Source: Jiangella muralis
Lineage (GTDB): Bacteria > Actinomycetota > Actinomycetes > Jiangellales > Jiangellaceae
NCBI RefSeq assembly: GCF_001270745.1
Contig: NZ_LFXL01000036.1
Location: forward strand, 1 to 64,000
Length of the DNA stretch: 64,000 nt
Direction: 5' to 3'
The notes beneath the pieces are model-generated. The model had not been told where the DNA came from and ran no database searches. It was given only the letters and a program-made list of their open reading frames with translations. Shown here piece by piece: positions 8,488 to 16,333 of this stretch. The position numbers were made by a program, and so were the translations under genes. The stretch's first letter is position 1, and every line of letters starts with the position of its first letter.

Positions 8488-11439
8488 GTGAACAATCAGC
8501 GCCCCGCATGGGCCGACGCCCTCAAGAACGTCTTCATCGCTCTGGCCCACCAGCAGCCGGCCCCGCTAGGCACGCTCCTCGCCGCCCTGTCTGGGGCGGA
8601 AGTCGCGAACGACCAGTTGCTGGACTTCATCTGCAACGCCGACGTCAACGACCCGGCGCGCACTCAGATCACGATGGCGCTCGCCAAGTGGGACGCTGAC
8701 GATGACCCCGCGCTCGAGACCGCACCGAGATCTGCGGCACGGCGTACCGCCATCTACGCCGCGCTGCAGCTCACAGACACTGTGGCCGACGCGTTCTCCG
8801 AACACTTCCCGGTCTACGAAGCGCCGGCGATCGTCATCTCGAAGGTGTTCCAGCCGTGGTACGCCGAGGCTAGGAAAGAGCGCACGAACGTCTACTGGGA
8901 CAACTACGAGGCCTACCTGCGCGACGTTAAGAACTGGGACGCATCGGCCATCGCGTCTCTGGATCAGACGACCACTGAGGTCGTCGAAAGGCTGAGCGAT
9001 CCTGTTCGAATTGACATCAAGCAGACAAAGGGCCTGGTTGTCGGCTACGTGCAGAGCGGGAAGACCGCCAACTTCACCGGCGTTGCCGCCAAGGCGGTCG
9101 ATGCTGGCTACCGCCTGATCATCATCTTGACCGGGACCATCGAGATCCTCCGCGCGCAGACACAGCGAAGGATGGATATGGAGCTCATCGGCCGGGAGAA
9201 CATCCTGCGGGGCCTGGACCCGACCGATCCAAAGGTGGCGAAGGAGCTCGACTACCAGCAGGACAAGGACTGGATCGCTGACAACTTCGTCAAACACGGC
9301 GCGATGCTGGACCAGTCCGGTGTGGTCCACATCGACCGGGTCACGACACACCGAAGCGATTACAAACGTCTGCCGCAGGGGCTGACCAAATTACGGTTCT
9401 TCCGGACGGACAAACAGAAGCCGTTGAACGATCCGGCCAACCTGTTCAATGCGGACGCCTACGTCGCGGTCATTAAGAAGAACAAGGCACCCCTCGAGAA
9501 GCTGCTCGCTGATCTGAAACCACACAAGGGCGATCTCGCTCAGCTGCCAGTGCTCATAATCGACGACGAGTCTGACCAGGCGTCGGTCGACACCACAAAC
9601 CCGGTCAAGTGGAACAAGAACTCCGTCGAGAATCGTGAACGCACGACAATCAATCGTCTGATCACGGAGATCCTCAAGGTATGCCATCGAGCCCAGTACG
9701 TCGGCTACACGGCCACGCCGTTCGCGAACGTTTTCGTGGATCCCGACGACGAGCGTGACCTATTCCCGGCCGACTTCGTATTGTCACTCCACAGGCCCCC
9801 GGGCTACATGGGAGTCCAAGAGTTTCACGACATCGGCAGGCGGTGGGACGACGAAGAGAAGACGTTCAACTCCTCCAACGAGAAGGCGCATGTTCGAGCA
9901 CTCTTCGGTGACGCGTCCACGAACCCGAACGGCAGGCTCGAGGAGCTGCAGGAAGCTCTGGACGCTTGGGTCCTCTCCGGCGCGATCAAGAAGTACCGGG
10001 AAGGCAGGGGCCGTAAACCGTACCTGCATCACACGATGCTGGTTCACGAATCCGTCAAGCGGGCGGAGCACGAGGCGACGGCGAACGACGTCAGGGCGCT
10101 GTGGAACGGCTCGAAATTCACATCGACCGAGGGACACGCTCGGCTGAAGAAACTCTACGACGCCGACTATCATCCTGTGATGCTGGCGCGGGCAGAGGCA
10201 GCCGCCATTCCGTCCTCGTTCGATGAACTGAAGCCGTTCGTTGCGGAAGCCTTGGCCCAGATCATGGTCGATGGTGACCCGATCCTCATCGTCAACTCCG
10301 ATGCTCAGATCAAGGCGCAGCAGAAGAAGCTCGACTTCGAGGCTGACAAGGTCTGGCGAATTCTGATCGGAGGTACGCAACTCAGTCGGGGCTTCACCGT
10401 CGAGGGACTGACCGTATCCTACTTCCGCAGGAAGGCTGGGCAAGCAGACACCCTGATGCAGGCTGGCCGATGGTTTGGCTTCAGGTCGGGCTATCAGGAT
10501 CTCGTGCGCCTCTACATCCGACGAGACAACAGAGTCGATCTCTACGACGCATTCGAAGCTCTGCTGCTCGACGAGGAGGCGTTCCGCGAAGAGCTTAAGC
10601 AATACGAAGGCTTCGACGATGACGGGATGCCTCGCCTGGAACCACGCCAGATCCCTCCGCTGGTCAGTCAGCACCTCCCGTGGCTGAAGCCAACCGCCCG
10701 GAACAAGATGTGGAACGCCGTCATTGCCGCTAAGGCAACAGCTGGCGGGTTCCAGGACCGCTACAGCCTGCCGGCGCGGGGAGACGCGGCGAACCTTGCG
10801 AACCTGACGGCAGTCGGAGTTCCGCTCTTGGGCGAGGCAGACAAGACGATCTCCTTGCCCTACATCCTGGATAACGGGTCGACCGGAACCGAGAGCTTCA
10901 AGATTGGGACGGTCGCCGCCGATGACCTCATGGATCTGCTGCAGCAGTACACGTGGCATCGCGAGTACGACGAGGTGATCAGGCCCTTCAAGGCGTTCCT
11001 CGAGAACGCGACATCGGACGGCCGCATCAAGGAATGGGTCGTCGCGTGGCACCAACCCACCAAGGTTGATGGCTCGATCAACCTGGATGGGCTTGGAACG
11101 TCGCCGATCGTGACTCGTCGGCGCCGCGCCGAACCTCGTATCGACTTCATCGGTTCCGACCGGAAGCACACGAAAGCACTTGAGCCAGTCGCCCGCGGCG
11201 AAGATATGCCTGGTCTCTCTGGCGCTGCAGCCCGTGGTGTCGTGCTCGTTTATCTCGCCGATGACCGGCCCGAAGACAAGCACCGCAACAAGCTTGGGAC
11301 ACTGACCGCTGGCCACGTCGTCCCGCTGCTCTCGTTCGCTGCGCCTGCGTCGGCGACTCCTCACAAACGTGACCTCATCCAGTGGACAGTCCGGGTGAAG
11401 GCGCAGGAAGGCGAGGCTGCCGTCGATCCGCCGAAGTAG
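8488..11439 (+). CDS. Z1 domain helicase-like ATPase
   Basis: A 983-aa Z1 domain protein, a divergent superfamily 2-like P-loop ATPase. Walker A is VQSGKT (about residues 189-194) in VVGYVQSGKTANFTG; Walker B is LIIDDESD (about 356); then YTATPFANVF (motif III-like, about 406), RGFTVEGLT (about 635) and QAGRWFGFRSGY (about 660), which form the C-terminal RecA-like half. Z1 proteins occur with MORC ATPases, PD-(D/E)XK nucleases, Vsr and C5 methylases in predicted phage-restriction systems, where they would translocate on or remodel DNA. The GTG start at 8488 follows a CCDS stop after 5 nt. The AIPR abortive-infection gene that often follows Z1 is absent: the sequence downstream turns into unrelated NUDIX and amidase genes, so the locus may be shortened at this end. 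Confidence 0.93.
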   Translation: MNNQRPAWADALKNVFIALAHQQPAPLGTLLAALSGAEVANDQLLDFICNADVNDPARTQITMALAKWDADDDPALETAPRSAARRTAIYAALQLTDTVADAFSEHFPVYEAPAIVISKVFQPWYAEARKERTNVYWDNYEAYLRDVKNWDASAIASLDQTTTEVVERLSDPVRIDIKQTKGLVVGYVQSGKTANFTGVAAKAVDAGYRLIIILTGTIEILRAQTQRRMDMELIGRENILRGLDPTDPKVAKELDYQQDKDWIADNFVKHGAMLDQSGVVHIDRVTTHRSDYKRLPQGLTKLRFFRTDKQKPLNDPANLFNADAYVAVIKKNKAPLEKLLADLKPHKGDLAQLPVLIIDDESDQASVDTTNPVKWNKNSVENRERTTINRLITEILKVCHRAQYVGYTATPFANVFVDPDDERDLFPADFVLSLHRPPGYMGVQEFHDIGRRWDDEEKTFNSSNEKAHVRALFGDASTNPNGRLEELQEALDAWVLSGAIKKYREGRGRKPYLHHTMLVHESVKRAEHEATANDVRALWNGSKFTSTEGHARLKKLYDADYHPVMLARAEAAAIPSSFDELKPFVAEALAQIMVDGDPILIVNSDAQIKAQQKKLDFEADKVWRILIGGTQLSRGFTVEGLTVSYFRRKAGQADTLMQAGRWFGFRSGYQDLVRLYIRRDNRVDLYDAFEALLLDEEAFREELKQYEGFDDDGMPRLEPRQIPPLVSQHLPWLKPTARNKMWNAVIAAKATAGGFQDRYSLPARGDAANLANLTAVGVPLLGEADKTISLPYILDNGSTGTESFKIGTVAADDLMDLLQQYTWHREYDEVIRPFKAFLENATSDGRIKEWVVAWHQPTKVDGSINLDGLGTSPIVTRRRRAEPRIDFIGSDRKHTKALEPVARGEDMPGLSGAAARGVVLVYLADDRPEDKHRNKLGTLTAGHVVPLLSFAAPASATPHKRDLIQWTVRVKAQEGEAAVDPPK

Positions 11440-11632
11440 TACGCCGGCGGCGACGGCGATCGCTCTCCACAGGGATGAGCAGCTCGGCTCGCGCAACGGC
11501 GAGGTTGCTGAAGCGCTGCTTCCGGCGGTTCTGGTGGACCCTGAAATGCCGTACGTCGTTCTCGGAGAAGTTCACTTGGGGCGGTGTCGAGGTGCTGCCA
11601 TGACTGCCCTTGGCAGCGTCGCCGCTCTCGAT

Positions 11633-12388
11633 TCAACTCCGTGTGGCGCTCGGGCGCTTGGATCGCACGTTCACCCGCGCTTGGGCCGCCGTACACGTTG
11701 ACCTAGCGGGCGCGCTCCAGGCCGTCGGGCGCGACAGGGAGGCGCGATTCGAACTCAAGCTCGCCGCCACCTTAGCCACTCGTGTCGGGTCAGCTCGCCA
11801 ACGAGGCGGGTGCGGCGACTCGAGTCCTTGCTCGGTGCCGCGTAAGGCAAGTAGATACAGCAGGCCGACCAGCGACGCTCCACCCGCGACCTGTCCGCGA
11901 GACACCATTCCGGGGATCTCCTTGAGGGAGATCCACGCGATCTGGCCAGCTTCGTCAGCATCCGTAGGTTCACCGACTCGTGTAGCTGTGAGCGACAGGT
12001 AGACCTCGTGACGAGCGCCGACCATCCCTGGCATTGGCTCAAAAGCACACAATCGCTTCATCGGCCCGCTTGGTCGCCACCCTGTCTCTTCTTCGGCCTC
12101 TCGTGCCGCGGTCTCTACGCCGACTTCGCCGTCCTCGATGACTCCGCCGGGCAGTTCCCATCCGAACTGGTCCGGGACGAAGCGATGCCGATAGAGCATG
12201 AGCACGCGGTCATCTGAATCGAGCATGACCGCTGCCGCGATCGGTCGCAGACGGACGACGTGGTGCCACCAGCGATGTCCACCTGGAGGTTCGATGTCGA
12301 CTTGATCGAGCCGCACCCATGGGTTGTCGTACAGCGTCCGCTTGCCGTAGACCTTCCAGGCGGGCGCGTCAGTGTGCTCGCTGGCCAT
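11633..12388 (-). CDS. NUDIX hydrolase
   Basis: A 251-aa NUDIX hydrolase of the ADP-sugar/NDP-X class. The NUDIX box is GGVIEDGEVGVETAAREAEE with the following ETGW (about residues 80-103), giving the GX5EX7REUXEEXGU pattern with all metal-binding glutamates. An N-terminal beta region WKVYGKRTLYDNPWVRLDQV resembles ADP-ribose pyrophosphatase-type enzymes. The last 65 or so residues after LLALRGTEQG are low-complexity and Ser/Arg-rich and are probably an extension caused by a late stop codon; typical family members end near residue 185. It starts from an ATG at 12388 and is read away from the amidase remnant. Its substrate cannot be deduced. Confidence 0.85.
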   Translation of the reverse strand: MASEHTDAPAWKVYGKRTLYDNPWVRLDQVDIEPPGGHRWWHHVVRLRPIAAAVMLDSDDRVLMLYRHRFVPDQFGWELPGGVIEDGEVGVETAAREAEEETGWRPSGPMKRLCAFEPMPGMVGARHEVYLSLTATRVGEPTDADEAGQIAWISLKEIPGMVSRGQVAGGASLVGLLYLLALRGTEQGLESPHPPRWRADPTRVAKVAASLSSNRASLSRPTAWSAPARSTCTAAQARVNVRSKRPSATRS

Positions 12389-12481
12389 GGGGCGAGCCTA
12401 TGAGGCGGGAGAATTGACTTTGGTCATCCCTCATCGAGGGTTCGGCTACGGCCTGCCAATCGCCGAGCTGAATCTGGTCGT

Positions 12482-12517
12482 GCTGGGTGGGGCCTCGCGC
12501 TTAAGGTCCCACCCAGC
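12482..12517 (-). terminator. stem-loop downstream of amidase A
   Basis: GCTGGGTGGG (12482-12491) pairs perfectly with CCCACCCAGC (12508-12517), and the stem can extend inward by four more pairs (one G-T) around a loop of about 8 nt. It lies 10 nt beyond the stop codon of the minus-strand amidase gene and ahead of the NUDIX gene. No U-tract follows, as is common in actinobacteria. Confidence 0.6.
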
Positions 12518-12527
12518 GCCGGGGCCA

Positions 12528-14000
12528 TTACCTTCTCGGCGGTTCGCAGCCGGTCACGGCACCGAGGCGGGAGGCCTCGGTGGTGATTGATGTGGCGGTG
12601 GCGGCGGGGACGGCCCTACCGGACCTGCCAACGTTTGAAACCAAGGCGTCGATCAAGCTGCAGGCGACGGCCGGGCGGTCGTCGGCCTTGGCGGACTGGA
12701 TCTGGCCGACCAGCGTGGACCAATTGCGGCCGGGGCCGACACCATCGACGAGTTCGGCGAGTGCTTCGCCTTCGTCGCCGGGGTTGCAGAGCTCGCCGGT
12801 GAAGAACGAGCCGCCAGGAGTGCAGCGCCACATCGATGGGTTCGTCACCCCAGGCGCCCGGCGGTCGTACGAGTGGCCCTGCTCGAACGCGTACCCCGCC
12901 GCCAGCAGCGACGCCTCGCTGCCCGCCGTCCCGACGAAGGTGACGCCGATGGGATTGCGGCCGGCGTTGCCTGTGCCCTCTCCCGCGGGGACGGTGAGGA
13001 CGGGGTAGCCGGCGCGGTCGGCGATCCCGACTAGGGTGCTGTTACTCGGCACCATGATCACGTCGTAGCCGGACGAAAGGACCGAGTCGATGACGGCCGC
13101 GCTCTCGGCGCGCCCCACGGCCAGGTCCGACTCGTACGTCGCCATCGTTGCCGACGAGGCCGCGAGCAGCTCGTTCTGCTGGTACTTCAGGCCCTCGACC
13201 GGGTTGGCGGCGTTGTACTCGATGATCTCGTCCAGCGAGGACGCCCCGCCTGAAGCGTCCGTCAGGTACTTGTCGAGATCCTGCTCGAACTCCCGCAGCA
13301 CGATGCTCGGCCGCGTGGTCGCCGCCCCGAGCGTCACCTCACCCGTCGTCGCGCCCAGAGCCTGCACGGTGGCGACGGCGGACGGGTAGGGACCGGTCCC
13401 GCCGGCGACGACGGCGACCTTCTTGCCGGCGAGAGCAGACGGCGACAGCCCGGCCGTGTAGTCAACTGACGCGGTGTCGACGGCACCGAGAGCCACCGCC
13501 GTGTCGTACACCGACCGCGTCAAAGGACCGAAGGAGTCCTGCGACGACGCGACCGGCAGGACGCCGTCGCCGTCGTCCAGTCCCACCGTGGGCTTCAGGC
13601 CCACGACTCCGGCGACACCTGCTGGGGCGATGAGCTGCGCGCCCACGTCCGTGCCGGTCTCCATGCCGACGGTCAACGCCGCCAAGCCCGCCGCCGTCGC
13701 CGCCGCGGAGCCGGCCGACGAGCCGGCGGCCGTCTTGTCGGTGTCCGACGGCAGCAGCACCTGACCGCCGAGCGACGAGTAGCCCTCGGGCAGGTTCGCG
13801 TCGAACACGCCGTTGAGCTCCGTCACGTTGGTCTTGCCCAGGATGATCGCCCCGGCCGCCCGCAACTGCGCGACCACGGCGGCATCGTCAGCGGGCATCG
13901 ACGACTGCAGCGCGATCGAGCCCGCCGTCGTCGGCAGGCCACGAACGTCGAAGGAGTCGTCGAGAAGAACAGGAATGCCGTGCAGCGGACCGCGCGGCCC
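12528..14000 (-). pseudogene. truncated amidase-signature protein lacking catalytic residues (amidase A)
   Basis: This resembles a secreted amidase-signature hydrolase but lacks its N-terminus. The open frame can be followed back to GPLHGIPVLLDDSFDVRGLP near 14000, where similarity ends abruptly; the signal peptide and first 60-100 residues are missing. An ATG at 13898 could initiate a 456-aa product. Two of three triad residues are changed: the usual Lys in PVLLKD is Asp (LLDDSF), and the Ser nucleophile of the TDxGGSI motif is Gln (TDVGAQLIAP). The cis-Ser region AAGSSAGSAAATAAG is kept. The C-terminus GCEPPRR matches the tail left in amidase B at 22.5 kb. The protein was probably already a pseudoenzyme paralogue before it was truncated at the junction with the lanthipeptide block. 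Confidence 0.75.
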
Positions 14001-14103
14001 ACTCCGTCGGCGCTCCTCATCCGAGGTTCCTCTCTATGACCGGGACCCAGAGGCCTGGCGAGCCCACCTGGCCTAGGGCAACGCGAGGCAGCCGCGCAAG
14101 TGA

Positions 14104-14535
14104 GTGAGTGCTGATGTGCTGCTGTTCGATCGCGCCGACCGGATTCTGCTCGTCGACCCGAAGTACAAACCGGACTGGGACCTTCCCGGCGGCATGGCCG
14201 AGGCCAACGAGCCGCCCCACACGGCCGTCCAGCGTGAACTGGGCGAGGAACTCGGGCTGAAGGTCCAGGTCGTCCAGCTGCTCTGCGTCGATTGGGTGTC
14301 GCCGCACGGTCCCTGGGACGACCTGCTCGCCTTCATCTTTGACGGTGGGCAGCTTGATGACGAGGGGATCGACGCGCTCACCCCGCGTGATGAGGAGCTC
14401 GGCGGGTTCGAGTTCTGCTCTGAGGCGCAGGCTGCGGAGAGGCTTCGTCCGTATGTGTGGCGTCGCGTGAGCGAGGCCCTTCAGGCCTTGCGATCCGGGC
14501 AAGCTTGCTACCTGCGCGACGGCCACCGCCTCTAG
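14104..14535 (+). CDS. NUDIX hydrolase with 5' nonsense codons
   Basis: A 143-aa NUDIX protein with box GGMAEANEPPHTAVQRELGE followed by ELGL (about residues 29-52), preceded by VLLFDRADRILLVDPKYKPDWDLP. The frame upstream still reads as the natural N-terminus (PLYDRDPEAWRAHLA, then GNARQPRK) from about 14028, but it is interrupted by TAG at 14074-14076 and TGA at 14101-14103, so only a GTG at 14104 remains as a start, with no clear ribosome site. A second, collapsed copy of the same gene lies after the XRE regulator at 24.9 kb, where its GTG overlaps the regulator stop. This copy was therefore probably the second gene of an XRE-NUDIX operon whose first gene was lost. Its function in RiPP loci is unknown. 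Confidence 0.75.
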   Translation: MSADVLLFDRADRILLVDPKYKPDWDLPGGMAEANEPPHTAVQRELGEELGLKVQVVQLLCVDWVSPHGPWDDLLAFIFDGGQLDDEGIDALTPRDEELGGFEFCSEAQAAERLRPYVWRRVSEALQALRSGQACYLRDGHRL

Positions 14536-14547
14536 CTAGCCGGCGGT

Positions 14548-14576
14548 GGCCACTAGTTTGGCCACCTGGTGGCTAC
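14548..14576 (+). promoter_or_regulatory. GGCCAC iteron operator, copy 1
   Basis: GGCCAC at 14548-14553, TAGTTT, GGCCAC at 14560-14565, CTGGT, GGCTAC at 14571-14576: three hexamers spaced about one helical turn apart. The outer context also forms an inverted repeat, GGTGGCCA/TGGCCACC. The same arrangement, including the TAGTTT spacer, recurs at 25111-25140. It lies about 190 nt ahead of the FxLD methyltransferase gene and is the probable binding site of the XRE regulator; that link is inference. Confidence 0.6.
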
Positions 14577-14762
14577 CCCACCCGACGCCATATTGACGGC
14601 ATGATTCGAGGCACGAACTAGCTCAGTTCGAGGCGGGCCACTGGTGATCCTGGCCGTCCGGCGGCCGCCGACTCGAGTGACGTGAAGGGCGATCCCCGTA
14701 CCAGCGCGATGAGAGCCTCCTTCCCACATGGAGCAGCACACCACCTGTCAGAGGACACTGAG

Positions 14763-15971
14763 ATGACATTGAAGATCGACGATCCAGCTGCCTTGCGCGC
14801 TGCCATGGTGGCCGCATTGCGCGACGAGGGCTTGATCACCACCGACCGTGTGGCCGCCGCCATGAACAGCGTCCCGCGCCAGGTCTTCGCGCCGGGCGAG
14901 CCGCTGGACAAGGTATATGGGACGAACACCACCCTGGTTCCCAAGGTCGGTCCCGACGGCCGCCAGACCAGCGTCGTGTCGGCATCGCACATCCAGGCGA
15001 TCCAGCTCGAACAGGCTGGCATCGAGGACGGTATGAACGTCCTGGAGGTCGGCTCCGGAGGTTACAACGCCGCCTTGATCGCGGAACTCGTCGGCCCCAC
15101 CGGCTCGGTGACCACCGTCGACATCGATGCCGACGTCGTGGACCGCGCTCGCACATGCCTGCGCGCCGCCGGGTACGAGCAGGTCGAGGTCGTACTCGCA
15201 GATGCGGAGAACGGCGTACCGCAACGCGCTCCGTATGATCGGATCATCGCGACCGTTGGCGCGTGGGACATCCCATCTGCCTGGCCCGACCAGCTCACCC
15301 CTGTGGGCCGCATCGTCGTCCCGCTTCGCTTCGCTGCGATCACCCGGCTCATCGCCTTTGACCGCGACCCGGCTACCTCGGTTCTGACCGCCGGCAACTA
15401 TCGCCTCGGCTCATTCGTGCCGATGCAAGGCGACGGCGCTGCCACCGAACAGATGGTCGCCATCACAAGGGACATCGCGCTCCGGCTGGACCCTCAGCAC
15501 CAGGCCGACTTCGACGCTCCCGCGCTGCGAACGGCTCTTGATGACCCGCCGATCGAGCGATGGTCCGGCGCGCCCTTCGACATGCCTGACGAGCTGGAAC
15601 TCTTCCTGCTCACGAGTGGTCCTGATGTTCCGATGCTCCACGCAGGACAGTCGGCCATCGACGACGGTGTCGTCCATCCCACAGTGCGCCACGGCACCCC
15701 GGCGATCGTTCGCGGCGGCAGCTTCGCGCACCGCATCAAACGCGAGAACGCGGCAACAGTCAGCGGCTACGAGACCGGGGTCCTCGCTCGCGGCCCCGAG
15801 GCCGAGCAGGTCGCCGACGAACTCCTGGAACTGATTCGTGACTGGGCCGGACGGTACTTCCGGCGGGGTGCCGCCCACATCGAGTACCACCCGGACTCCG
15901 TCGACGCCGGCGACCTGACGGGTTGGCGCGCCGTCAAGCGGCGCGGAACCCTCGCCGTCAGCTGGCCATGA
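14763..15971 (+). CDS. FxLD-system methyltransferase (PCMT-like)
   Basis: A 402-aa methyltransferase of the FxLD lanthipeptide system, related to protein-L-isoaspartate O-methyltransferases. SAM-binding motif I is NVLEVGSGGYNAALIAEL (about residues 95-112), followed by VTTVDIDADVV (motif II) and the YDRIIATVGAWDIPSAW segment typical of PCMT proteins. Related enzymes in class I lanthipeptide clusters methylate an Asp side chain, leading to a succinimide or isoaspartate in the peptide; the TDDN segment of the adjacent precursor is a possible site. I use the ATG at 14763 (GAGG 10 nt upstream); in-frame starts at 14682 and 14709 exist. It is the first biosynthetic gene after the GGCCAC element, 74 nt before the precursor gene. 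Confidence 0.9.
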   Translation: MTLKIDDPAALRAAMVAALRDEGLITTDRVAAAMNSVPRQVFAPGEPLDKVYGTNTTLVPKVGPDGRQTSVVSASHIQAIQLEQAGIEDGMNVLEVGSGGYNAALIAELVGPTGSVTTVDIDADVVDRARTCLRAAGYEQVEVVLADAENGVPQRAPYDRIIATVGAWDIPSAWPDQLTPVGRIVVPLRFAAITRLIAFDRDPATSVLTAGNYRLGSFVPMQGDGAATEQMVAITRDIALRLDPQHQADFDAPALRTALDDPPIERWSGAPFDMPDELELFLLTSGPDVPMLHAGQSAIDDGVVHPTVRHGTPAIVRGGSFAHRIKRENAATVSGYETGVLARGPEAEQVADELLELIRDWAGRYFRRGAAHIEYHPDSVDAGDLTGWRAVKRRGTLAVSWP

Positions 15972-16045
15972 GCTCCCGGTGTCTGCCCAGCCATTGAAGG
16001 GGAGGGGCACCGGAAGATCCATTTCACCAACTCTGGAGGTGTGTC

Positions 16046-16186
16046 ATGACCGTCCAACTCGAGCCTCTCGGCGACTTCGACCTCGACATCGAGTTCATCG
16101 AGGCCGGCAGCACTGTCGACCACATCATCAAGATGACCGACGACAACTGCGGCACCACGTGCCAGACCGCCTGCACGAGCTGCTGA
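16046..16186 (+). CDS. FxLD family lanthipeptide precursor
   Basis: A 46-aa ribosomal precursor peptide. The leader carries the family FxLD box as FDLDI at residues 11-15. The C-terminal core, about residues 31-46, contains TDDNCGTTC then QTACTSC: four Cys (35, 39, 43, 46) and Thr/Ser at 31, 37, 38, 41, 44 and 45, the building blocks for dehydration and lanthionine rings. A strong GGAGG (16035-16039) precedes the ATG. It lies between the methyltransferase and the LanB gene, and a stable stem-loop follows it, which would favour precursor over enzyme mRNA. Because the LanC-like gene downstream is frameshifted, rings may not form enzymatically in this strain. Confidence 0.9.
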   Translation: MTVQLEPLGDFDLDIEFIEAGSTVDHIIKMTDDNCGTTCQTACTSC

Positions 16187-16249
16187 CCGGGCTTCGCCGA
16201 CGGATCGGCCGGGATCAGTCGACCGCACATGCCGTCGGTGATGTCGACG

Positions 16250-16288
16250 CCTGCCTGGGGCCGCTGACGTCAACGCGGCCCAGGCAGG
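16250..16288 (+). terminator. attenuator stem-loop between precursor and lanB
   Basis: CCTGCCTGGGGCCGC (16250-16264) pairs with GCGGCCCAGGCAGG (16275-16288) with one bulged G; the loop carries TGACGTCA, which can lengthen the stem. Its position between a precursor gene and its modification enzymes suggests partial termination. Confidence 0.6.
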
Positions 16289-16333
16289 AGTCCAAGGGCC
16301 TGCGACGGCCAACCGCTGTGGAGAGAGGACAGC

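Noticed and set aside
9784-11496. 570-codon frame antisense to the Z1 gene
   Set aside because: Antisense shadow typical of high-GC coding sequence; the Z1 frame has all motifs.
14682-14762. N-terminal extension of the FxLD methyltransferase
   Set aside because: In frame and open, but the family-like sequence begins at the ATG at 14763, which has its own ribosome site.
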